A DNA stretch of 64,000 nucleotides, taken from NCBI GenBank assembly GCA_963770315.1, contig CAVYPC010000002.1:248001-312000 (forward strand), read 5' to 3'. The notes below the pieces were generated by a model that ran no database searches, was not told where the DNA came from, and worked only from the letters and a program-made list of their open reading frames with translations. The translations under genes and the position numbers were made by a program. Source of the DNA: VRUE01 sp963770315. GTDB taxonomy: Bacteria; Actinomycetota; Thermoleophilia; Solirubrobacterales; 70-9. Positions 31,274 through 38,886 of this stretch are shown piece by piece. Position 1 is the first letter of the stretch; each line of letters starts with the position of its first letter.

Positions 31274-32416
31274 ATGGTTCAGGACATGCGTGAGCCCGGT
31301 CGCACTGCCATAGGCACTTGGAGCGGGGGGAGGTTCATCCGCTACGGCGAGACGATCGAGGAGTCCCGACTGGAGGCGTTGCTGCGTCCCGGCGGCGGTA
31401 TCGACACCGTTCTCACCGCTGACACCTACGGGCAGGGCGAGGCCGACCGGATTCTCGGCCGGGCGCTGGCCGGGATGCCGCGGGACGACTTTTCGCTGGT
31501 CGGTGCGGTTGGGCACGACTTCTACGAGGGGGAGCGGGATGGGCCGCGGGGGTTTCCTCGTTTCACCGATCCGCGCTTGCGCGGCGCCGGCGAGTACGCC
31601 GGCTACCTGCGGATGGCGGCCGAGCGCAGCCTCGAGCGCCTTGGTGCCGAGCGCTTCGACCTGCTGCTGCTGCACAACCCAGACCGGATCGGCTACTCGA
31701 GCGAGGCGGTCTGGGATGGGATGGAGGCATTGCGCGAGGCGGGGCTGACCGCGCAGATCGGCGTCGCGCCGGGGCCGGCCAACGGCTTCACGCTCGACCT
31801 GATCTCCTGTATCGAGCGCTTCGGCGAGCGGATCGATTGGGCGATGATCATCCTCAACCCGTTCGAGCCCTGGCCCGGTGAGCTCTGCCTGCAGGCGGCG
31901 GCCCGCCACGAGGTGAAGGTGATCACGCGCGTGGTCGACTACGGCGGCCTCTTCTGGGGCGACCTGAAGCCTGGGATGGAGCTGGCCCAGGGCGACCACC
32001 GGGCGTTTCGCCCCGACGGCTGGATCGAGGCCGGCCTGGAGAAGCTGGAGAAGGTCCTGCCGGTCGCCGAACGAGCCAGGTTGACGCCGATCCAGCTCGC
32101 CTGCCAGTGGAACCTCGCCCACCCGGCGGTCGAGTGCGTTGTTCCGACCCTGATCCAGGAGGCCGGCGAGGAGGCCTGTCCGATCGAGGCCAAGCGGGTC
32201 GAGCTGGCGAAAATGCCGGCGGAGCAGAGGCTGAGCGAGGAGGACGTCGCCGCGATCCGCGCGGTCGGCGACAACGCCGGCTGCATGGCGTTGAAGGGCG
32301 CCAATCCCGGACACGAGGGCGAGGAGCGCCCCGACCGCTGGGGGCTGGACGACAAGCTAGCTGCCGTGGGCGAGCGCTGGGGGATAGACCCCGAGCGCGA
32401 CCTGGCCACTGCATAG
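31274..32416 (+). CDS. Aldo/keto reductase family oxidoreductase
   Basis: A 380-residue TIM-barrel protein. The catalytic Tyr region is VLTADTYGQGEADRILGRAL; FDLLLLHNPD, TAQIGVAPGP, VKVITRVVDYGGLFWGD and a late VVPTLIQEAGE segment follow the AKR order. An extra C-terminal 60 residues (GCMALKGANPGHEGEERPDR) may be substrate specific. The substrate is unknown. Together with the MFS gene 9 bp downstream it occupies the junction where radA is commonly found between clpC and disA. Confidence 0.85.
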   Translation: MVQDMREPGRTAIGTWSGGRFIRYGETIEESRLEALLRPGGGIDTVLTADTYGQGEADRILGRALAGMPRDDFSLVGAVGHDFYEGERDGPRGFPRFTDPRLRGAGEYAGYLRMAAERSLERLGAERFDLLLLHNPDRIGYSSEAVWDGMEALREAGLTAQIGVAPGPANGFTLDLISCIERFGERIDWAMIILNPFEPWPGELCLQAAARHEVKVITRVVDYGGLFWGDLKPGMELAQGDHRAFRPDGWIEAGLEKLEKVLPVAERARLTPIQLACQWNLAHPAVECVVPTLIQEAGEEACPIEAKRVELAKMPAEQRLSEEDVAAIRAVGDNAGCMALKGANPGHEGEERPDRWGLDDKLAAVGERWGIDPERDLATA

Positions 32417-32425
32417 CCTTCCCGC

Positions 32426-33817
32426 ATGACCCGCCCCTGGTGGACCCTCGTCGGCACCTGCGCCGGCCTCTTCCTCCTGATGCTCGACTCGACCGTCGTC
32501 GCTCTGGCGCTCCCCAGCATTCGCCACGACGTCGGCGCGACGCCGGCCGGGCTGCAATGGGTGATGAACGCCTATCTGCTCGCGATCACGGCACTCGTCG
32601 TCACCGCCGGAAGGCTGGGCGACATGTTCGGCCGCAAGCGCCTCTTCCTCGCCGGCATGTGCGTCTTCGCCCTCGGTTCGATCCTCTCCGGCGCGGCGAA
32701 CGACGAAATGGCGCTGATCGCCGGCAGGGTCCTGCAGGGGGTTGGAGCGGCGCCGATGCTGCCGCTCTCCCTGGCGATCGTCTGCAACGTGTTCCCGGCC
32801 GACCAGCAGGCCCGCGCGCTCGGCATCTGGGCGGGGATCTCGGCCGTGGCGCTGGGGATCGGCCCGCTCGCCGGCGGCGCCCTGGTCGACGTCGACTGGC
32901 GGCTGATCTTCTGGATCAACCTGCCGATCGCGGCCGTCGGGATCGCGATCACGGCGCTCGCCGCGCCGGAGTCCCGCGACCCCGGGTCGGGCAGGCGGAT
33001 CGACCTGCCCGGGTTGCTGGCGCTCGGCGTCGGCCTCACGGCCGCGGTGCTGGCGTTGGTCCAAGCGCGAGACTGGGGAACGGGGCTCACCGTCGCCCTG
33101 GCGGTGCTCGGCCTGATCTGCCTCTACGGCTTCTGGCGGATCGAGCACCGCGTCGCCGAGCCGATCGTCGACTTCTCCCTCTTTCGCAACGGCCCCTACT
33201 TTGGCGCCAGCGCCGCGGCCTTCGCCCTGGTCGGCGCCTACTGGTCGGTGATGTTCTTCCAATCCCAGTACCTGCAGGACGTGCGCGGCCACTCGGCGGT
33301 TCTGAGCGGCCTGATGATCCTCCCGGTCACCGTCCCGATGATCTTCGTCTCGCCCTTCTCGGGACGGCTGATCGCACGCTTCGGGGCCCGCCTGTTGATG
33401 ACCGTCGGGATGGTTCTCGGCACGCTGGGGCTGCTGGCGCTGACCCGGCTCGGGGCCGACAGTCCCTACGGCCTGCTGCTGGCCGGATACCTGCCCTTCG
33501 GGGTGGCCCTGGGCCTCGTCTACGCGCCGATGTCGACCGCCGCGATGGCGGCGATGCCGGCTGAGAAGGTCGGCATCGCCTCCGGCGTGCTGGCGATGGT
33601 CCGGGTGATGGCGGGCACGGTCGGGCTCGCGGTGACCGGCGCCGTCTTCCGCGCCCTGCTCGGCGACGACGGCTCGTTCGCGGACGCCGTCGCCGGCTCG
33701 ACCTGGGTCCTGGTTGGCCTCTGCGCAGTCGGGGCGATCCTTACCTGGGCATTCGTGCGCGATTCCGGCCGTCCAGCGCCCACTCCGCACCGCCATCACC
33801 GTCATTTCCATCTATAA
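32426..33817 (+). CDS. MFS multidrug-type exporter (DHA2/EmrB-QacA family)
   Basis: A 463-residue membrane protein with about 14 predicted helices. Motif D1 (LDSTVVALALPSIRHDV) and motif A (GRLGDMFGRKRLFLAG) identify drug:H+ antiporters of the 14-helix family; VLQGVGAAPMLPLSLAIV and GIGPLAGGALVDVDWRLIFW (motif C region) follow. A His-rich C-terminus ends the protein. It sits 9 bp after the aldo/keto reductase gene, so detoxification and export of one compound is possible (inference). Confidence 0.9.
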   Translation: MTRPWWTLVGTCAGLFLLMLDSTVVALALPSIRHDVGATPAGLQWVMNAYLLAITALVVTAGRLGDMFGRKRLFLAGMCVFALGSILSGAANDEMALIAGRVLQGVGAAPMLPLSLAIVCNVFPADQQARALGIWAGISAVALGIGPLAGGALVDVDWRLIFWINLPIAAVGIAITALAAPESRDPGSGRRIDLPGLLALGVGLTAAVLALVQARDWGTGLTVALAVLGLICLYGFWRIEHRVAEPIVDFSLFRNGPYFGASAAAFALVGAYWSVMFFQSQYLQDVRGHSAVLSGLMILPVTVPMIFVSPFSGRLIARFGARLLMTVGMVLGTLGLLALTRLGADSPYGLLLAGYLPFGVALGLVYAPMSTAAMAAMPAEKVGIASGVLAMVRVMAGTVGLAVTGAVFRALLGDDGSFADAVAGSTWVLVGLCAVGAILTWAFVRDSGRPAPTPHRHHRHFHL

Positions 33818-33922
33818 GGGATGGCCTTGCGTGACCGATTACCTTGACAACGTCCTTCTCGACCTTTCCAGTCAAGATTAGCCAGACCGCATTCCAGAGC
33901 GGAATTTGCCATCCTAGACTGG

Positions 33923-35035
33923 ATGTCTTTGCCGCCCGGGGATGAGCTTCACGAGTTAGCGGAACGACAGGATCCCCGGCTGCTGAGGGCCCTGGACGTC
34001 GTCGCCCCCGGCGGTGCTCTGCGCGAGGGGCTCGACAATATCGTCCACGCCAGCACCGGGGGGCTGATCGTCGTCGGCGATCCCGGCGACATCTCCCACA
34101 TGCTTTCCGGCGGGATCCGGCTCGACATCGACTACACCCCGGCGATGCTCTACCAGGTGGCGAAGATGGACGGGGCGATCGTCCTCAACCCCGAGGCGAC
34201 CAAGATCGTCTGGGCCAACGTCCAGCTGATGCCGGACCCGACCATCCTCTCCTCGGAGACGGGAACCCGCCACCGCACCGCCGAGCGCGTCTCCAAACAG
34301 ACCGACGCCCTGGTCGTCGCGATCTCCCAGCGCCGCGACGTCGTCTCCCTCTACGTCGAGGGGACGAAGTACATCCTGCAGGAGATCCCGGCGGTGCTGG
34401 CCAAGGCGAACCAGGGCCTGGCGACGCTGGAGAAGTACCGCGAGCGGCTCGAACAGGTCTCGAACCGGCTCACCGTGCTCGAGTTCGAGGGCGGCGGCGT
34501 CCTCTACGACGCGCTCACCGTCCTCCAGCGCGCCGAGCTGACGACGCGGATGGCGGTCGAGGTCGAGCGCTACATCGTCGAGCTGGGGACCGAGGGCCGC
34601 TTGATCGAGATGCAGCTGGAGGAGACGATGGTCGGCGTCGCGATCGACAAGTCGGCGCTGATCCGCGACTACAGCGTCGAAGACTCCGAGGGGAACCTCA
34701 ATACCGTGCTGCAGTCGCTGGCGCGGATGCCGCACGAGGACGTGCTCGATTTCGGTCGCCTCGCCGAGCTGCTCGGCTACGACCGCAAGCTCAACACCCT
34801 CGACTTCCCGGTCGCTCCCCGCGGCTATCGGGTGATGGGCCGCATTCCCCGCATCCCCAAGCTTGTAGTCCAGAAGATCATCCAGGAGCTCGGCGGCTTG
34901 GAGGAGGTCCTGGCGGCCTCCGACGAGGCGCTGGAGGCCGTCGACGGAGTCGGCCCGACGCGGGCCAAGGACATCCGCGAGGGCCTGCGGAGGCTCCAGG
35001 AGGTCGACCTGGTCGACCGGTACTTACAGAGTTGA
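33923..35035 (+). CDS. disA: DNA integrity scanning diadenylate cyclase
   Basis: A 370-residue octameric protein that makes c-di-AMP from ATP and scans DNA for branched structures. The DAC domain (about 1-150) shows TGGLIVVGDPG, KMDGAIVLNPEATKI (the DGA motif) and GTRHRTAERVSKQTD (the RHR motif). A helical linker (KYRERLEQVSNRLTVLE) leads to a C-terminal HhH DNA-binding domain with AVDGVGPTRAKDIREGL. carD starts 5 bp downstream. Confidence 0.96.
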   Translation: MSLPPGDELHELAERQDPRLLRALDVVAPGGALREGLDNIVHASTGGLIVVGDPGDISHMLSGGIRLDIDYTPAMLYQVAKMDGAIVLNPEATKIVWANVQLMPDPTILSSETGTRHRTAERVSKQTDALVVAISQRRDVVSLYVEGTKYILQEIPAVLAKANQGLATLEKYRERLEQVSNRLTVLEFEGGGVLYDALTVLQRAELTTRMAVEVERYIVELGTEGRLIEMQLEETMVGVAIDKSALIRDYSVEDSEGNLNTVLQSLARMPHEDVLDFGRLAELLGYDRKLNTLDFPVAPRGYRVMGRIPRIPKLVVQKIIQELGGLEEVLAASDEALEAVDGVGPTRAKDIREGLRRLQEVDLVDRYLQS

Positions 35036-35040
35036 CGGCT

Positions 35041-35628
35041 ATGGAGGCCGTCGCAAATCGAAAGGAGCAAGCGATTCCCGAGCTAGAGGAGGCCACCGAG
35101 GTAAGCGTCGAGGAAGTCGAGTACGTCTGCGACTTCGAGGAGGGCGACAAGGTCGTCTATCCGCATCACGGCGCTGGCCTGGTGATGAAGAAAGAAACGC
35201 GGGAGCTGATGGGGGAGGAGCGCGAATACCTCACGATCAAGATCCTCCACAACGAACTCACCGTGATGGTCCCATGCGAGAACGCTGGCAGGGCGGGGCT
35301 GCGCCGGGTCATCGACGAGGTCGAAATCAAGAAGGTCACAAGCGTCCTCACCGATGACGTGTCGGAGATGCCGAAGAACTGGAACCGGCGCTTCAAGTAC
35401 AACCGCGAGAAGATCAAGACCGGCGACGTCTTCGAGCTGGCCGAGGTCGTTCGCAACCTGGCGCTGCGCGAGATGGAGAAGGGCCTCTCGACCGGCGAGA
35501 AGCAGATGTACACGCGGGCGAAGAAGATCCTCGCCTCGGAGTTCATGTACGCGCTCGACAAGGACGAGGAAGGCGCGGAGGAATACCTCGACGGGCTGCT
35601 GGAGGAGCGCTTCGCCGCAACCGTCTAG
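35041..35628 (+). CDS. carD: CarD-family transcriptional regulator
   Basis: A 195-residue RNA polymerase-binding protein that stabilises open complexes at sigma-A promoters. The N-terminal Tudor-like RNAP-interaction domain is at about 30-90 (GDKVVYPHHGAGLVMKKETR then YLTIKILHNELTVMVPCENA). The C-terminal helical DNA-binding domain includes the Trp-bearing EMPKNWNRRFKYNREKI and the LSTGEKQMYTRAKKIL helix. The annotated ATG lacks a Shine-Dalgarno, whereas AAAGGAG precedes an in-frame ATT 33 nt downstream (position 35074), so an AUU start is a real alternative. Confidence 0.93.
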   Translation: MEAVANRKEQAIPELEEATEVSVEEVEYVCDFEEGDKVVYPHHGAGLVMKKETRELMGEEREYLTIKILHNELTVMVPCENAGRAGLRRVIDEVEIKKVTSVLTDDVSEMPKNWNRRFKYNREKIKTGDVFELAEVVRNLALREMEKGLSTGEKQMYTRAKKILASEFMYALDKDEEGAEEYLDGLLEERFAATV

Positions 35629-35641
35629 CAGCGCCGCAGCG

Positions 35642-36352
35642 TCCGTCACCGCGGTCATCGCGGCTGCCGGTTCCGGGGAGAGGCTCGGAGCCGGCGGTCC
35701 GAAGGCCTTCGTGCCGCTGGCCGGCCGGCCGATGGTCGAGTGGTCGATCGCGGCCATGCGGGCGGCGGAGAGCGTGCGCTCGATCGTCGTCGCCTGCCCG
35801 CCGGGCCATATCCACGGGCTGGGGGGGGACGACCCCGGCGTGGTCGACGGCGGGGCCACCCGCTCGCAATCGGTTGCCAACGCCCTCGAGGCGGTGGAGA
35901 CCGAGCTGGTCGCGATCCACGACGCCGCGCGACCGCTGGTGACCCCGGAGCTGGTCGAGGGCGTGGTTGCGACCCTGATCGCCGACGCTGAGGCGGACGG
36001 CGCCATAGCCGCAGGTCCCGTGACCGACACGATCAAGCGCGCCGCCGACGGCCCGATGAAGGATTCTCCACACGAGAGTGGGGAAAACCCTTCAATCGTC
36101 GTGGGGGGGACGGTGGATCGTGGGCGCCTTTGGGCGGCGCAGACGCCTCAGGTGTTCCGGACCGAGGCGCTGCGGCGCACTCTGGAAGCGGATCCCGCCG
36201 GGGTCGAGGCGGCGACCGACGAGGCGATGCTGATCGAGGCGGCCGGGGGGAAGGTGCTGATCCATCCAGCCCCAGCGGAGAACCTCAAGGTGACGACGCC
36301 GGCCGACCTGAAGCTCGCCGAGCTGCTCCTCGGCGAGCGCTCAGCGCAGTAG
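35642..36352 (+). CDS. ispD: 2-C-methyl-D-erythritol 4-phosphate cytidylyltransferase; no canonical start codon visible
   Basis: MEP-pathway enzyme forming CDP-methylerythritol. Signatures: VIAAAGSGERLGAGGPKAF (CTP loop), VDGGATRSQSV, AIHDAARPLVTPELV, PVTDTIKRA, WAAQTPQVFR, TDEAMLIEAAG and NLKVTTPADLKLAELLL. Two oddities stand out. First, between the end of carD and the CTP loop the frame contains no ATG, GTG or TTG; the nearest candidate is GTC at 35645. Second, about 14 residues (PMKDSPHESGENPS) are inserted between TIKRAADG and IVVGGTVDR, exactly where the DNA is palindromic. The 3' end overlaps a small minus-strand gene by 12 nt. Confidence 0.9.
   Translation, partial: SVTAVIAAAGSGERLGAGGPKAFVPLAGRPMVEWSIAAMRAAESVRSIVVACPPGHIHGLGGDDPGVVDGGATRSQSVANALEAVETELVAIHDAARPLVTPELVEGVVATLIADAEADGAIAAGPVTDTIKRAADGPMKDSPHESGENPSIVVGGTVDRGRLWAAQTPQVFRTEALRRTLEADPAGVEAATDEAMLIEAAGGKVLIHPAPAENLKVTTPADLKLAELLLGERSAQ
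36055..36097. repeat. In-frame palindromic element inside ispD
   Basis: Left arm 36055-36073 and right arm 36078-36097 form an imperfect 19-20 nt inverted repeat around a 4-nt loop (16 of 19 paired, one bulge). The right arm read in reverse (GATTGAAGGGTTTTCCCCAC) matches the arm of the intergenic element at 60719-60762 at 17 of 20 positions. In the protein it encodes a hydrophilic loop insertion absent from E. coli IspD. Confidence 0.75.
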
Positions 36353-36487
36353 GACGAAGACGAGCGCCGCGGCGAAGCAGACCTGGCCGACCCCGAGCGC
36401 CACGCCGAAGCTGACCGCACCGAGCGCAACGGCGACGGCGGTGCCGAGGACGAGCGCGCCGAGCATCAGGGCGAGCTGGTGGATCAT
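36341..36487 (-). CDS. 48-residue double-helix membrane protein coupled to DUF389 gene
   Basis: A 48-residue, almost entirely hydrophobic protein (MIHQLALMLGALVLGTAVAV, then GAVSFGVALGVGQVCFAAAL) predicted to form two short membrane helices. Its ATG overlaps the stop of the DUF389 gene as ATGA, which argues that it is translated. The extreme 3' end overlaps ispD antisense by 12 nt. No family is recognised; it may be an accessory subunit of the DUF389 protein. Confidence 0.6.
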   Translation of the reverse strand: MIHQLALMLGALVLGTAVAVALGAVSFGVALGVGQVCFAAALVFVLLR

Positions 36488-37479
36488 CGCGGCGAAGGCT
36501 CCCGCCGTGGATCGGCCGGCAGGCCGGCGGCCGCCCTGGCGCCGTCGGCGAGATGGCGCTTTCGCCTCCGCTCGTAGAGGCGGCGCTGGATGTGGAGGGT
36601 CGTCACGCCGGCCAGCACGATCGCGGTCAGGTTGACCGCGAGCTGGGCCATCGCCCCTCGCCATTCGGACCAATCGGAGACGGCAACCGCAACGCCGATG
36701 TTCGCGGCGGCAGGGATCGTCGTCACCGAGATCAGCACGCCGATCAGCGCCCCGGACTTGGCCGAGGTGAGCGAGAGCATGCCGGCCGCCCCGGCGAAGC
36801 AGGCGACGATGAAGGAGAAGTCGTCCGGCTTGGAGATGAACTGGGTGAGGGGATGCATGGAGCTGCTGAAGTCGGCGTCGAGCATCCCGGTCGCCTGCGA
36901 GATCAGAGTGAAGAGGAACGCCGCGGTGATCCCGCAGGGGAAGCCGATTCCCAGCGCCGTCAGCGAGCGCAGGGCGACCTTTGGCCGGCGCTCGACGATC
37001 GCCACGCAGAAGCCGGCCAGCGGCCCGAACTCCGGCCCGACGACCATCGCGCCGACGATCAGGATCGGCGAGCCGAGGTAGATCCCGACCGAGGCGATCA
37101 GGCAGGCCAGGACCATGAAGATGAGGAAGTTGCCGCCCAGCTCGGTGTTCTCGGACGTGCGGGCCTCGACCTCCTCCCAGACGACGGCGTCCGAGGGTGC
37201 GCCGCGGGCGGCCCGCTCGGCCTCGTCGGCCGCGGCGGAAATCTGCGAGTCGATCTGCTCGAGCGAGATCGATCCGTCCCGGGCCACTCCGAGCTCTTTC
37301 AGGTCCTCGATCAGCACGCTGGCGTCCTCGCGGGCTATGTCGCAGAGGACGACGTCGCCGCTCGGCTGGCGGGCGGCGCCGGCGAGGTGGATGAGGTTGC
37401 AGGCCGACGGCGTCGCTTCGAGCAGGCCGAGGACCTTCTCGGCGCGATCGGATGGGACGACGATCCGCAGATGGACCAT
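36484..37479 (-). CDS. DUF389 family membrane protein
   Basis: A 331-residue protein. Residues 1-115 form a soluble domain (MVHLRIVVPSDRAEKVLGLL) that resembles a small regulatory fold. Residues 125-305 contain about six membrane helices with the DUF389 hallmarks GSPILIVGAMVVGPEFGPLA and TSAKSGALIGVLISVTTIPAAANIGV (shown here only in part). A basic tail follows. Proteins of this family are poorly characterised. It lies inside the ispD-ispF junction on the opposite strand, with a tiny coupled membrane protein gene downstream. Confidence 0.88.
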   Translation of the reverse strand: MVHLRIVVPSDRAEKVLGLLEATPSACNLIHLAGAARQPSGDVVLCDIAREDASVLIEDLKELGVARDGSISLEQIDSQISAAADEAERAARGAPSDAVVWEEVEARTSENTELGGNFLIFMVLACLIASVGIYLGSPILIVGAMVVGPEFGPLAGFCVAIVERRPKVALRSLTALGIGFPCGITAAFLFTLISQATGMLDADFSSSMHPLTQFISKPDDFSFIVACFAGAAGMLSLTSAKSGALIGVLISVTTIPAAANIGVAVAVSDWSEWRGAMAQLAVNLTAIVLAGVTTLHIQRRLYERRRKRHLADGARAAAGLPADPRREPSPR

Positions 37480-37567
37480 GCGCCGACCCTACCGAGGGAT
37501 ACCGGCAGCCAGGCGCTCGTCGCGCCCTCCAATCCCGGCACGTCCTCCAGGCCATAACTTGTGGACT

Positions 37568-38413
37568 GTGCTGACCGACTACCACCTCCACCTTCGTCCC
37601 GACGAGCCCGATACGCCGCCCGAGCGGTACTTCACGGCGGAGAACGTCGAGCGCTACCGGCAGGCGGCGGCCGCGGCCGGGGTCGAGGAGCTGGGGGTAT
37701 CCGAGCATGTCTACCGCTTCAGCCAGGCGCTCGACCTCTGGCGCCACCCCTTCTGGGAGGAACAGGCGCGCGACGATCTCGACGCCTACTGCGAGTTCGT
37801 GCGCGGCGCCGGCCTCAAGCTCGGGGTCGAGTGCGACTTCGTGCCGGGCGCCGAGGACCGCACCGCGAACCTGCTCGACGCGCGCGACTTCGACTATGTG
37901 GTGGGCTCGGTCCACTTCGTCGGCGAGGCGGCGGTCGACCACGAGGGCTGGGACGTCTGGGAGGGGCAGGGGGACGCCGACGAGGTCTGGCGCCACTACT
38001 TCGAGGCGCTCGCCGAGTGCGCCAGCTCGGGCCTCTTCGACATCCTCGCCCATCCCGACCTGGTCAAGGTATGGGGTCGCGCCCGGCCGCTGCCCGAGCG
38101 CGACCCCCGCCACTTCTACGAGCCGGCGGTGGAGGCGATCGCGGCGAGTGGGATCGCGGTCGAGGTCTCAACCGCCGGGCTGCGCAAGCCAGTCGGCGAG
38201 CTGTATCCGTCGCGGGGCTTCGCCGAGATGTGCGTCGAGGCCGGCGCTTCCTTCGCGCTCTCCTCCGACGCCCATCTGCCCGAGCAGGTCGGCTTCGGCT
38301 ACGAGCGGGCGCTGGAGCTCCTCGGCGACCTCGGCGTCGGGGATATCTGTGTCTTCGAGGGACGGCGCCGCCGTTTGGAGCCCCTTCCCGCGCGGGTAGG
38401 CGAGAATCGCTGA
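37568..38413 (+). CDS. PHP-domain phosphoesterase (HisJ-like)
   Basis: A 281-residue trinuclear-metal phosphatase of the PHP family. Metal-ligand motifs are present in order: TDYHLHLRP (HxH), GVSEHVYRF, VGSVHFVGE, FDILAHPDLVKVWG and ALSSDAHLPEQVG. The size and pattern match histidinol-phosphatase HisJ, but no histidine biosynthesis genes are near, so the substrate is open. The GTG start puts the HxH motif at residues 6-8. ispF begins 4 bp after its stop. Confidence 0.87.
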   Translation: MLTDYHLHLRPDEPDTPPERYFTAENVERYRQAAAAAGVEELGVSEHVYRFSQALDLWRHPFWEEQARDDLDAYCEFVRGAGLKLGVECDFVPGAEDRTANLLDARDFDYVVGSVHFVGEAAVDHEGWDVWEGQGDADEVWRHYFEALAECASSGLFDILAHPDLVKVWGRARPLPERDPRHFYEPAVEAIAASGIAVEVSTAGLRKPVGELYPSRGFAEMCVEAGASFALSSDAHLPEQVGFGYERALELLGDLGVGDICVFEGRRRRLEPLPARVGENR

Positions 38414-38417
38414 TCGC

Positions 38418-38873
38418 ATGAGCGTCGGAATCGGCTACGACAGCCACCGCTTCGCCGCGGGCCGGCCCCTGATCCTGGGCGGGGTCGAGATCGAGCACGA
38501 GCGCGGGCTGAGCGGCCACTCCGATGCCGACGTGCTCGCCCACGCGGTGATCGACGCCCTGCTCGGCGCCGCCGGCGGAGGCGACATCGGCACCCTCTTT
38601 CCCGACGACGAGGAGCGCTGGCGCGACGCCGACTCGATCGACATGCTGAGCACCGTGGTCGGCACGATCGGTGGCCGGATCGTCAACATCGACGCGACCC
38701 TCGTCTGCGAGCAGCCGCGGCTGGCGCCCTACCGGGCGGAGATGGAGCGCACTCTCGCCGAGGTGACCTCTGCCCGGGTCAGCGTCAAGGCGACCACCAA
38801 CGAGGGAATGGGCTGGGTCGGCCGCGGCGAGGGAATCGCCTGCATAGCGGTCGCCTCGGTTGAGAGCGAATAG
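38418..38873 (+). CDS. ispF: 2-C-methyl-D-erythritol 2,4-cyclodiphosphate synthase
   Basis: A 151-residue trimeric MEP-pathway enzyme. The zinc site is IGYDSHRFAAGRPL; GLSGHSDADVLAHAVIDALL and GDIGTLFPDDEERWRDADS follow, and KATTNEGMGWVGRGEGIACI forms the end of the substrate pocket. It is separated from ispD by the DUF389 and PHP genes, whereas ispD and ispF are usually adjacent. Confidence 0.96.
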   Translation: MSVGIGYDSHRFAAGRPLILGGVEIEHERGLSGHSDADVLAHAVIDALLGAAGGGDIGTLFPDDEERWRDADSIDMLSTVVGTIGGRIVNIDATLVCEQPRLAPYRAEMERTLAEVTSARVSVKATTNEGMGWVGRGEGIACIAVASVESE

Positions 38874-38886
38874 GCTTCGCGGCTCG

